DNA of 6,295 nt, from contig JAJRTX010000043.1 of the NCBI GenBank assembly GCA_021545665.1, positions 1-6,295 on the forward strand. Direction: 5' to 3'. Positions 1 through 6,234 of this stretch are shown here, piece by piece. The translations under genes were made by a program, and so were the position numbers. Under the pieces are notes generated by a model. The model was not told where the DNA came from and ran no database searches. It saw nothing but the letters and a program-made list of their open reading frames with translations. Source of the DNA: Zetaproteobacteria bacterium. GTDB lineage: Bacteria; Pseudomonadota; Zetaproteobacteria; Mariprofundales; Mariprofundaceae. The stretch's first letter is position 1. Each line of letters starts with the position of its first letter.

Positions 1-398
1 CCTGTCCCGAATATAAAGAGAAAAAAGACATCATCAAAAGCATGCCGGGTGTTGGTGATGTGATGGCCTTCAGCTTATTGAGCAATATGCCGGAGCTGGG
101 TTATTTATCGAACAAGCAGGCGGCTGCACTGGTCGGTGTTGCCCCGATCAATCGTGAGAGCGGTGCCTACAAAGGCACACGAAGAATACGCGGTGGGCGC
201 GCCCAGATTCGTACGGTGATGTTTATGGGCATGATGTCTGCGATGCAGTGTAATCCGGTTTTCAAAGCTACATATCAGTGTTTGGTTGCCGCAGGTAAGC
301 CCAAGAAAGTGGCGATCATTGCCTGCCTGAGAAAGATGGTTGTAATGCTCAATGCGATGGTACGAGATGGCCAATATTGGAATCCAAAATCAGCCTAA
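1..398 (+). CDS. IS110-family transposase, C-terminal part (5' end outside window)
   Basis: The reading frame is open from the left edge (first full codon at base 3) to the TAA at 396-398, so the N-terminal RuvC-like DEDD domain lies outside the window. What remains is the Transposase_20 (C-terminal) domain. It starts with a helix-hairpin-helix-like MPGVGDV at 42-62, followed by ALVGVAPINRESG. The serine of RESG (codon 159-161) aligns, by my recollection of IS621, with the catalytic Ser241 of IS110 recombinases. GGRAQIRT, then GKPKKVAIIACLRKMVVMLNAMV and a short WNPKSA tail, are typical of the family's C-terminus. The protein would be a DNA recombinase that inserts its element using a bridge RNA. 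The 3' end appears complete and undisrupted. Whether the whole gene is intact cannot be judged here. It differs clearly in sequence from the minus-strand IS110 gene next to it, so the two are not copies of one element. Confidence 0.88.
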   Translation, partial: CPEYKEKKDIIKSMPGVGDVMAFSLLSNMPELGYLSNKQAAALVGVAPINRESGAYKGTRRIRGGRAQIRTVMFMGMMSAMQCNPVFKATYQCLVAAGKPKKVAIIACLRKMVVMLNAMVRDGQYWNPKSA

Positions 399-427
399 TA
401 AATTGGAGCTTGTGCCATAGTCACTTG

Positions 428-1476
428 TTAAGCAGTTGCCGTAGTAGTCTGGTATTCTTCATTTCTGGTTATCAGCACCCAAGCCGTGCGCACCGTCTTG
501 TTCGCCAATGCTACAGCCGCAATATTTTGGCCTCGCCTGGTTGCTAACTCACTGACCCACCGACTGCGGCCATCCTGTTTTCTATCCGCCCAACGTAGAG
601 ATGATCGGGCACCATGAATCAGCAGTTTGCGCAGATAAACATCGCCTCGCTTGCTGATGCCCAGAAGTCGCGGCTTACCGCCTGTTGAGTGCTGCCGGGG
701 AACAAGTCCCAACCATGCTGCCATCTCCCGGCCACTCTTAAATGCTTTTCCATCCGAAACAGATGCAACCAATGCTGTAGATACCATTGGGCCAATTCCG
801 GGAATGGTCATTAGCCTCTTACAGACATCGCTTTGCTCGCTCAGGTGTTTGATTTGTGCGTTATAGGCGGGGCAATGCGCTGATCCAGTCTGAGCATCTC
901 CTCCCAAAGGCCACAGAGCAGTTCCCTGAACATGGGAGTCACAGCGTTATCTGCATCTTCCAGAATCTCCGGGATCGACTTGCGTAAAGAAGCAACGCCT
1001 TTTGCCACAACCACCCCATACTCCAGCATCAAACCACGCATCTGATTCACCTGCGCCGTGCGATGGGCCACTGCCAAGGAACGAGAACGGTGAAGACTCT
1101 GGATATCCTGCTGTTCCACACTTTTGATTGGTACAAAGCGCATACCAGGCCGCTGAACTGCCTCACAGATCGCTTCGGCATCAGCAACGTCGTTCTTGTT
1201 ACTCTTCACATATGGCTTTACAAACTGGGGGCTGATCAGGCGTACATCATGCCCCATTGCCATCAGCCTACGTGCCCAGTCATGAGAACCTCCGCATGCT
1301 TCCATGCCAACCAGACAGGGTTGAAGCCTGACCATGAATTCAGCTACTTTTCTACGATTCAATTTCTTGCGCATCATCACTTTACCTTGCCCATTCACAC
1401 CATGCAGGTAAAACGTGTTTTTTGCCAGATCAATACCTACTACCTTGATATTTTCAGTTTCATTATACTTGTCCAT
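428..1476 (-). pseudogene. IS110-family transposase, frameshifted
   Basis: Two adjacent frames together make one IS110-family recombinase of about 349 residues. The N-terminal part starts at ATG 1476, preceded by AAGGAG at 1488-1493 with a rather long spacing of 11 bases. It carries the RuvC-like DEDD site: D16 in GIDLAKN, E59 in VGMEAC, and D96 and D99 in KNDVADA. The frame breaks at 866-873, after LRLDQRIA, and runs out at a TGA at 841-843. The next part continues one base back, from about 871 to the TAA at 428-430, as AYNAQIKHLSE, then IPGIGP. It includes the QHSTGG motif, whose serine (codon 686-688) matches the expected catalytic serine. The offset equals a one-base deletion, most simply loss of a C from the run at 869-872 (minus-strand CCCC). 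No canonical slippery heptamer is present and IS110 proteins come from single frames, so this is probably a mutation or a sequencing error. The longer start at 1524 adds 16 unconserved-looking residues and was not used. Confidence 0.85.
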
Positions 1477-1544
1477 GGTTCGTCTCGCTCCTTCTTCGTT
1501 TGGAATATCTCCATCCTGGCACATTGCAATGCCGTTAGGGGTGC

Positions 1545-1565
1545 GGGACGGACCATCCCATTTTT
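1545..1565 (+). terminator. Hairpin plus T run at the corB end (plus-strand terminator-like)
   Basis: GGGACGGACCATCCC (1545-1559) is a near-perfect inverted repeat, with GGGAC pairing to ATCCC through one G-T pair, and is followed by ATTTTT at 1560-1565. This has the shape of a Rho-independent terminator for transcription on the plus strand, that is, from the IS side toward the tail of corB. Read on the minus strand it has no T run after it, so it is a poor terminator for corB itself. The T run overlaps the last base of the corB stop codon. It could instead be part of the end of the IS110 element. Confidence 0.4.
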
Positions 1566-2839
1566 CAGCTGGCTGCTGCTATTTCCTGGGGATACAGGCG
1601 CACACGCTGAATCCAGCCACCACGTATACTCAGCACCTCAACACGCATGCTGCCAACGCTCAGACATAAACGTTCTTCAGGCTGATCTCCCAGAATTTCG
1701 ACGATAAGGCCGCCAATGGTTGTGGCGCTTTCTTCAGGCAAGTCGGCATCCATAGCCTGGTTGATATCGTGCAGGGCAACCGTTGCTGAGGTGACCATAG
1801 ATCCATCCGGTTGCGGCCACATTTCAAGCTGCGGGGGGATGTCTGATTCATCGTGAATTTCGCCAACAATTTCTTCAATAATATCTTCCAGAGTGATCAG
1901 TCCTTCGATATCACCAAATTCATCGACAATGATGGCCATGTGCTGGTGTTTCTTTTGAAAATCAAATAGTTGTGCCAGAGCGTTCTTGGTTGATGGGATA
2001 TAAATCGGTCTTTTCCAGACTCTTGCGGCGGCAAGCTGTCTGGAATGATCCCCCAGTGTTATCAGGTCACGCAAATGTATGATGCCGATCAAATTGTCAG
2101 TTTCGTTGAGGTAAACCGGATAGCGGGAGTGGGGCTCCCCGGCGACCTGATACAGGCATTCAGACACACTCAATGACCCATTCAACATGCGGATATTTGT
2201 TCGCGGCGTCATCAGTGCTTTTACAGCCACTTCATGCAGGCTAAGGCTGCTATTAAGCATTTGCTCTCTGGCCTGATCGAGGACGCCGGATTCGGCGCTG
2301 ATGTCGATCATGCTGGCCAGTTCTTTATGGGTTAGTGGTGTTTCCACCTGATCAGGAACACGCAGGATATGTTTGAGCAGCGAAATGCCAGCCATCAGCA
2401 GGCTGATCAACGGTGCAAACAGAGTCTGAATACCGCGCATTGGCCCCGCAACTTTACAGGCAATAGCTTCTGCATGTGCAACGGCAATGGTTTTAGGCAG
2501 GATTTCAGCCAGCATCAACACCACAATGGTCATGGCAACCGTTGCATAAATAATACCTACCTCACCAAATTCCCCGACGAATAAAGCAGTGGCCAGAGCG
2601 GATGCGGCAATATTGACGAAATTATTACCGAGTAAAATGGTCGATAACATGCGTTCAGGGTGATCCAGTAGCTGTTCTGCCTTCCGGGCTCTACTATCAC
2701 CCTGCTCGCGGCGAACGCGCAGCCGCGCCCGGCTGGCTCTGGTCAGTGCTGTTTCCGAGCCGGAAAAGAAGGCTGACAGCAATAGCAGGAAAAACAGAAT
2801 GCCAACAGCTACGGATAGCGGCAAGCCTACGATATCCAT
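1565..2839 (-). CDS. corB: CorB/YfjD-type CNNM family membrane protein with CBS pair
   Basis: The 424-residue product is full length for the HlyC/CorC/CNNM family and matches the E. coli YfjD (CorB) layout as I recall it. An N-terminal DUF21 membrane domain (about 1-165) contains FFSGSETAL at 24-32, LLGNN at 69-73 and AEILPKT at 111-117. These motifs supply the polar residues proposed to line the Mg2+ site in CNNM/CorB structures. A tandem CBS pair follows (about 206-328), with LMTPRTNI, RYPVYLNETDNLIGIIHLRD and the signature IVDEFGDIEGLITLEDIIEEIVGEI at 304-328. A C-terminal CorC_HlyC domain ends the protein (about 342-420). The family is linked to Mg2+ or Co2+ resistance and efflux at the inner membrane; direct transport is shown only for some members. 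The gene lies 34 bases after ypjD on the same strand, a common proteobacterial pairing, so the two are probably cotranscribed. The ATG at 2839 has only a weak ribosome site. IS110 DNA begins within about 90 bases of its stop but leaves the gene intact. Confidence 0.93.
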   Translation of the reverse strand: MDIVGLPLSVAVGILFFLLLLSAFFSGSETALTRASRARLRVRREQGDSRARKAEQLLDHPERMLSTILLGNNFVNIAASALATALFVGEFGEVGIIYATVAMTIVVLMLAEILPKTIAVAHAEAIACKVAGPMRGIQTLFAPLISLLMAGISLLKHILRVPDQVETPLTHKELASMIDISAESGVLDQAREQMLNSSLSLHEVAVKALMTPRTNIRMLNGSLSVSECLYQVAGEPHSRYPVYLNETDNLIGIIHLRDLITLGDHSRQLAAARVWKRPIYIPSTKNALAQLFDFQKKHQHMAIIVDEFGDIEGLITLEDIIEEIVGEIHDESDIPPQLEMWPQPDGSMVTSATVALHDINQAMDADLPEESATTIGGLIVEILGDQPEERLCLSVGSMRVEVLSIRGGWIQRVRLYPQEIAAAS

Positions 2840-2873
2840 GGTTTAGAGCCTATAGCACTGTCGCATGCTGATG

Positions 2874-3695
2874 TCAGTGAAGCCAGGTGTTGATCAGCTT
2901 TACGCCAAAATAAGCAAACATCAATAAGGCGTATGCAGTCAGAACAGCTCTGCTTGTAAGACGGGTTGGCCAACTGGCACGGTGATGTTTGATGAGTAGC
3001 AGCACTAAAACAGCCATGCTAAACAGAGCCAGCAGCACTTTATGGTTAAGCAGGGCAAAATGCTGATAGTCCACCCATTGCCATACCAGACCGGACAGTA
3101 TGCTGATCCCAATCAGAATAGTCGCAACCTTAACCTGGGCGATCATATGGCGTTCGATATCCACCAAAGACGGTAGAGTCTGCACCAGAGTTGACAGGCG
3201 CTTTTTCTTCAACGCACGATCCAGCAGGATTTGCATGACTGCATGGATGGCTGCCAGCGTCAGCACTGCATATGAAATCAGTGAAACGAGTAGATGGCCG
3301 GTTTCCAGCAGCGATGATGTATGCACCCAGTTTGGCGCATGGGCTTCAGGCAGAATAGGCGTTAGAAACAGAGGCAAGGCAGTCAGAGGCAATAAAAACA
3401 AGCCCAGCCCCTGAATACCATGGCGCAGAATGCCGAAGACATAGATGGCCTGAACGATGAGTGTTGAAACAGCAACGCCGGTTGCAAGGGTGAAATTGAT
3501 ACCCTCAGCAGTGACCGAGTCCATCAAATGGATAGCCCATATATTCAGTACAATGGCGCTGCTTACCAGTGCGGCAATGGTATTGGCTATGTGCCGGTCG
3601 GGAGCAGAATTACCCTGCAATGCTTCTCGCCAGATAAACCCGGCACAAGTCAGGGTAATCAGGCCGGCAACAGAGAATAATATCGTTGAAGTCAT
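2874..3695 (-). CDS. ypjD: YpjD, CcsA/HemX-like inner-membrane protein
   Basis: This is a 273-residue very hydrophobic protein with about eight membrane segments (roughly 4-22, 37-58, 66-90, 96-115, 131-155, 188-206, 217-236 and 248-268). The central part resembles E. coli YpjD: GHLLVSLISYAVLTLAAIHAV at 133-153, a basic loop ALKKKRL, then LPSLVDIERHMI at 174-185 and a C-terminal AYFGVKLI at 261-268. This places it in the cytochrome c assembly (CcsA/CcmC/HemX) superfamily. Histidines 56, 134 and 218 sit in or next to membrane segments and could be heme ligands by analogy with CcsA. The full WWD heme-handling motif is not evident; only VWQWVDYQ at 204-211 is reminiscent of it. The exact role of YpjD is not established, and a heme-related or redox function is inference. 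The start at 3695 is supported by AGGGAA at 3701-3706, five bases upstream. It leads the operon with corB and is divergent from ispD. Confidence 0.92.
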   Translation of the reverse strand: MTSTILFSVAGLITLTCAGFIWREALQGNSAPDRHIANTIAALVSSAIVLNIWAIHLMDSVTAEGINFTLATGVAVSTLIVQAIYVFGILRHGIQGLGLFLLPLTALPLFLTPILPEAHAPNWVHTSSLLETGHLLVSLISYAVLTLAAIHAVMQILLDRALKKKRLSTLVQTLPSLVDIERHMIAQVKVATILIGISILSGLVWQWVDYQHFALLNHKVLLALFSMAVLVLLLIKHHRASWPTRLTSRAVLTAYALLMFAYFGVKLINTWLH

Positions 3696-3757
3696 TTTGA
3701 TTCCCTGGCTCGACCGTGTTTCCGGCTGAATATTTGAACAGAATACATGCAGGCAGG

Positions 3758-3786
3758 TTTATATCCGATGTGCAATGTTAGTGCAA
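3758..3786 (-). promoter_or_regulatory. Sigma70-like promoter for ypjD-corB
   Basis: On the minus strand TTGCAC (3781-3786) and TATAAA (3758-3763) are separated by 17 bases. The -10 box matches the consensus at five of six positions, the -35 at three of six. This would put the transcript start about 55 bases before the ypjD ATG. A second copy of the TTGCAC hexamer lies in the spacer (3770-3775), 11 bases away, and may be chance or an operator half-site. Confidence 0.5.
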
Positions 3787-3852
3787 CGGGAACGACATAA
3801 AAATTTCTACTGCGGCATTGACCGTGCTGGCTAATGAAGCACAATCGGGAAT

Positions 3853-4539
3853 ATGGATATAGGCGTATTATTGCTGGCTGCAGGCAGTGGAAGCCGTTTT
3901 GGTGGAAGCATACCCAAACAATACGTTCAGGTATGCGGCAAACCACTGCTCATGCATACCCTGGAGCATTTGGCGCTTGAGCTGCGCATTACTGTTGTTC
4001 AACCCGTAATCGCTGATGGGGATGAGTATTTTTCCCATACTGTTGCCGGTCTATCCTTCCCTTTTGATCTGCGTCCTCCCGTTTGTGGCGGTACGGCGCG
4101 TTCAATATCGATGATGCGGGGCTTGCAGGCTTTGCCTGATCATATCGATCTGGTCGCCGTGCATGATGCGGCACGGCCCTTGCCTTCTGTCGCCCTGCTG
4201 GCTGATGTGTTTGATACGGCAGAGCAATTCGGAGCGGCAGTGCCCGGCGTACCTGTGACGGATACGATTAAACGTATTGATGAGCAGGGGAAGGTTATCG
4301 ATACGCCGGAAAGGAGTTATCTCAGGGCAGTGCAGACGCCACAGGTGGCTCGCCGGGACTGGTTCGATCAGGCTATCATCAGAGAGGTGGAACGTTTGCA
4401 CCAGCATACGGATGATGCTTCATTGCTGGAAGCTGCCGGTTTTCCCGTGCATATCAGTAAGGGTGATACGCTGAACCGGAAAATCACCACAGCAGAAGAT
4501 ATGTTATGGCTACAGCAACAATTGGAGGTGGATGCATGA
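3853..4539 (+). CDS. ispD: 2-C-methyl-D-erythritol 4-phosphate cytidylyltransferase
   Basis: IspD transfers CMP from CTP to 2-C-methyl-D-erythritol 4-phosphate, the third step of the MEP pathway to isopentenyl diphosphate, in the cytoplasm. The 228-residue length is normal. Family motifs occur in order: the nucleotide-binding loop [12 protein letters not shown] at 7-18, with PKQY at 21-24 (R15 and K22 correspond to the catalytic Arg and Lys of E. coli IspD); [13 protein letters not shown] at 79-91; VHDAARP at 103-109; VPVTDTIKR at 133-141; LRAVQTPQ at 157-164; TDDASLLE at 186-193; and [14 protein letters not shown] at 204-217, with the substrate-binding Lys at 210. The ATG at 3853 is the first start after an in-frame TGA at 3835-3837. 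Its ribosome site is weak (GGGA at 3847-3850, very close to the start). The stop overlaps the ispF start. All expected active-site positions are present, so the enzyme should be functional. Confidence 0.96.
   Translation: MDIGVLLLAAGSGSRFGGSIPKQYVQVCGKPLLMHTLEHLALELRITVVQPVIADGDEYFSHTVAGLSFPFDLRPPVCGGTARSISMMRGLQALPDHIDLVAVHDAARPLPSVALLADVFDTAEQFGAAVPGVPVTDTIKRIDEQGKVIDTPERSYLRAVQTPQVARRDWFDQAIIREVERLHQHTDDASLLEAAGFPVHISKGDTLNRKITTAEDMLWLQQQLEVDA
4524..4530 (+). promoter_or_regulatory. ispF ribosome binding site inside ispD
   Basis: GGAGGTG ends five bases before the ATG at 4536 and lies within the last codons of ispD. This strong Shine-Dalgarno site fixes the ispF start at 4536 rather than the in-frame ATG at 4506, and suggests that ispF is translated independently or by coupling through the ATGA overlap. 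Confidence 0.8.
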
Positions 4540-5021
4540 CATTCCGCATAGGTCAGGGTTTTGATGTGCATGCTTTTGCCAGCGGGCGAAAGCTGATTAT
4601 AGGCGGAGTCGAAATCCCTTACGAGCTGGGTCTGGCAGGCCATTCAGATGCAGATGTGTTGGTTCACGCATTGTGCGATGCACTGCTTGGTGCCGCAGGG
4701 CTGGGAGATATCGGCCAGCACTATCCTGACACTGATGCTCACTATGCAGGCATTGATAGTATGGAACTATTGGCGGATGTGGTTGTCAAATTGAAAGCAC
4801 AGGGCTGGAATATTGGCAATGCCGATATGACCGTGATAGCCCAAGCTCCCAGGTTAGCACCCTATATTCCAGAGATGCGCCAGCGAATCGCAGAGGCACT
4901 TGGGATTACCATCGAACAGGTCAATGTCAAAGCAACCACGACTGAGAAACTGGGTTTTACCGGACGCCGCGAAGGCATAGCTGCGCAGGCAATAGCTCTG
5001 ATTCATAGCTTGCTTCTATAG
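4536..5021 (+). CDS. ispF: 2-C-methyl-D-erythritol 2,4-cyclodiphosphate synthase
   Basis: IspF cyclises 4-diphosphocytidyl-methylerythritol 2-phosphate to methylerythritol 2,4-cyclodiphosphate, releasing CMP, in the fifth step of the MEP pathway. It acts as a trimer with a divalent metal ion. The 161-residue length is standard. Motifs: [11 protein letters not shown] at 4-14, where D10 and H12 are metal ligands; [33 protein letters not shown] at 35-67, including the third metal ligand H44; AQAPRLAPY at 102-110; and the CDP-contacting [16 protein letters not shown] at 132-147. The start overlaps the ispD stop as ATGA, so the two genes form one transcription unit, as in many proteobacteria. The intermediate enzyme IspE is not encoded here. 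Nothing is missing or unusual. Confidence 0.97.
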   Translation: MTFRIGQGFDVHAFASGRKLIIGGVEIPYELGLAGHSDADVLVHALCDALLGAAGLGDIGQHYPDTDAHYAGIDSMELLADVVVKLKAQGWNIGNADMTVIAQAPRLAPYIPEMRQRIAEALGITIEQVNVKATTTEKLGFTGRREGIAAQAIALIHSLLL

Positions 5022-5031
5022 CTGAAAACAT

Positions 5032-5073
5032 CCACCCAAAATGGGTATAAATTAACCTGTGGTGGTTGACAGG
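5032..5073. terminator. Weak hairpins between convergent genes
   Basis: The 95 bases between ispF and the convergent DUF4238 gene contain two small inverted repeats. One is ACCCA-AAA-TGGGT (5034-5046), followed on the plus strand by ATAAATTAA. The other is CCTGT/ACAGG (5056-5060 and 5069-5073), followed on the minus strand by TTAATTTAT. Stems of five pairs and imperfect T tracts make both weak. They are the only terminator candidates here and could serve the two converging transcripts. Confidence 0.3.
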
Positions 5074-5116
5074 CTGGATGCGACCAAAAACGGACGCTCA
5101 AAACTTTAAAAATATA

Positions 5117-6082
5117 TTAACCTGACCACTTTGGTTTGCGCTGTCGCTTTCGAAACACAAACTGATGAAAGCCATGTTCCCCATCTACTAAAGGAATTAT
5201 ATTTGTCTGTAGAACAGGTGAAGTCTCTGCATGTTTTTGAATTAAATGTTCTTGTCCAGACTCTTGAGCATAGACCGCAGCATAAGCGAATCTACAAATT
5301 TGTGAGTTCATCATTTCCACTGCACTTCGTTTTTTGATGTCACTGTGTTGCAATCCAAAAGATGCAAATTTCTCATGCATGGAAGAATGCCCATAGATAA
5401 TCAAGTTTGGAGATACTGGAAATAACAAAACAATTTCGCTGTCAGGATGCAAATTATATGGACACATTTCGGATTCCGGCACAGATGGATCAAACCAGAT
5501 CACAGGATTATCGCTTGTTAAAAAAGGAAGATCAGTCTGATTGTGAAGAGCCCCAATTCCAATTTTGTCGAAAACTTGTCCAACTCTTTTAAGGGTTTCT
5601 ACCATAGCAAGAATAGATTGATGGGGGTCAATTGAGACTTCAACTTGATCAAGTTCCACACCTTTAGGCATTGGGGGTAATTTGCCCGCTTTTTCTAAAA
5701 CTCTTGCAGTAGCCATTACATCAGCAGCTCGTCTTGCTTCACATGCATCCCGAACCGCTGGAACACGCACATATTGCAATGCAATAAACTTGAAAATATC
5801 TTCAAGGCTGTCATTAACATCTTGTCTTTTTAGAAGGCATTCGGCAATAGTCGGCCATTTACCTTCCACCTCATCTGAAAACAGGTTTTCTAACGAATTA
5901 TGATCCTTATCGCCATCTGGCGTTGGCTGACTATAATAATATTTATGAAAGCCAAATTTGTCTGGTGACTGGGCAAATGGTTTTTCAGGTTCATCTTTCC
6001 TATAGATTAGAACTTTTCCTTCCTCGTTACAGAAGAATTTTAGATAACTTTTTGGAATATAATGATGTCGTTTTTTGTCCAT
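5117..6082 (-). CDS. DUF4238-type protein of unknown function
   Basis: This is a 321-residue soluble-looking protein without signal peptide or membrane segments. The N-terminal KRHHYIPKSYLKFF (4-17), the following strand with GKVLIYRKD, then LQYVRVPAVRD (102-112), PFLTSDNPVIWFDP (186-199) and FPVSPNLIIYGH (221-232) match what I recall of the DUF4238 family. The paired histidines, the TSDNP motif and the FPVSP motif are the best candidates for functional residues, but no biochemical role is established and none is claimed. The ATG at 6082 leaves the HHYIP motif four residues in, as is usual for the family; no clear Shine-Dalgarno site precedes it. Base composition is visibly more AT-rich than ispDF, and the gene sits between a conserved operon and an IS200-like end. 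Recent acquisition is therefore likely. It is convergent with ispF and stands alone. The frame is intact over its whole length, so it may be functional. Confidence 0.8.
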   Translation of the reverse strand: MDKKRHHYIPKSYLKFFCNEEGKVLIYRKDEPEKPFAQSPDKFGFHKYYYSQPTPDGDKDHNSLENLFSDEVEGKWPTIAECLLKRQDVNDSLEDIFKFIALQYVRVPAVRDACEARRAADVMATARVLEKAGKLPPMPKGVELDQVEVSIDPHQSILAMVETLKRVGQVFDKIGIGALHNQTDLPFLTSDNPVIWFDPSVPESEMCPYNLHPDSEIVLLFPVSPNLIIYGHSSMHEKFASFGLQHSDIKKRSAVEMMNSQICRFAYAAVYAQESGQEHLIQKHAETSPVLQTNIIPLVDGEHGFHQFVFRKRQRKPKWSG

Positions 6083-6162
6083 ACGACAAATTTAACACTT
6101 TCAGTTCAATGAGGCATCAGCGATCTCCCACTGTCGCTGTTCAGCATTTCACTTGTGAACGA

Positions 6163-6231
6163 CCACCGGCTAAAAGCCGGTGGCTTCCTTTTACGGCTAG
6201 AAGCCGGTGATTGGTCGGCCATCCGGCCGAC
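6163..6231. repeat. Cluster of three hairpins, two sharing a core
   Basis: Hairpin A pairs CCACCGGCT (6163-6171) with AGCCGGTGG (6175-6183) around an AAA loop. Hairpin B pairs CGGCT (6194-6198) with AGCCG (6202-6206) around AGA. A and B share the core CGGCTARAAGCCGGTGR, offset by 27 bases, and B has lost the outer left arm, so it looks like a decayed duplicate. Hairpin C pairs GTCGGCC (6214-6220) with GGCCGAC (6225-6231) around ATCC and lies directly after the TnpA-like stop codon. These fit transposase-recognised subterminal hairpins. A also resembles a plus-strand terminator because CTTCCTTTT follows it. Confidence 0.75.
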
Positions 6232-6234
6232 TGA

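Larger units (their letters stand above)
1..1544. mobile_element. Tail-to-tail pair of IS110-family insertion elements
   Basis: Two different IS110-family recombinase genes face each other, the plus-strand one ending at 398 and the minus-strand one ending at 428. The 29 bases between them (399-427) read as the short AT-rich tail that commonly follows IS110 transposase genes on the plus strand. The outer boundary on the corB side is uncertain. It lies between the minus-strand start codon at 1476 and the corB stop at 1565; 1544 is given because an inverted repeat begins at 1545. IS110 elements lack conventional terminal inverted repeats and usually make no target duplication, so exact ends cannot be read from one copy. 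Confidence 0.7.

Noticed and set aside
866..873. Programmed -1 frameshift producing the full IS110 recombinase
   Set aside because: There is no X XXY YYZ slippery heptamer, and IS110 recombinases are made from single frames; a one-base loss in a C run is simpler.
1502..1529. Promoter for the minus-strand IS110 gene (TTGCAA, 16 bases, TATTCC)
   Set aside because: The -10 match is only three of six and the gene is broken, so the support is too weak to list.
1063..1707. Long open frame on the plus strand (214 codons) across the IS110 gene and the corB tail
   Set aside because: It is antisense to two clearly conserved proteins, crosses the IS/corB boundary, and its translation shows no recognisable motif or domain.
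3818..3845. Promoter for ispD (TTGACC, 16 bases, CACAAT)
   Set aside because: The transcript would start at about the ATG itself, leaving no leader, and the -10 box is poor; the real ispD promoter was not identified.
4506..4535. Earlier in-frame ATG for ispF at 4506
   Set aside because: It adds ten residues not seen in IspF proteins, whereas GGAGGTG sits at the right distance from the ATG at 4536.
6066..6110. Promoter and ribosome site for the DUF4238 gene
   Set aside because: TTGAAC and TTAAAT are present upstream but at unsuitable spacing, and no purine-rich ribosome site is seen, so neither was annotated.
5923..6210. Plus-strand open frame of 95 codons over the DUF4238 start and the hairpins
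   Set aside because: It is antisense to the DUF4238 gene and its C-terminal part simply reads through the inverted repeats; no motif is visible.
6118..6231. CRISPR array or tRNA in the repeat-rich stretch
   Set aside because: The repeats are inverted hairpins with only one partial direct repeat and no regular spacers, and no cloverleaf or T-loop consensus is present.
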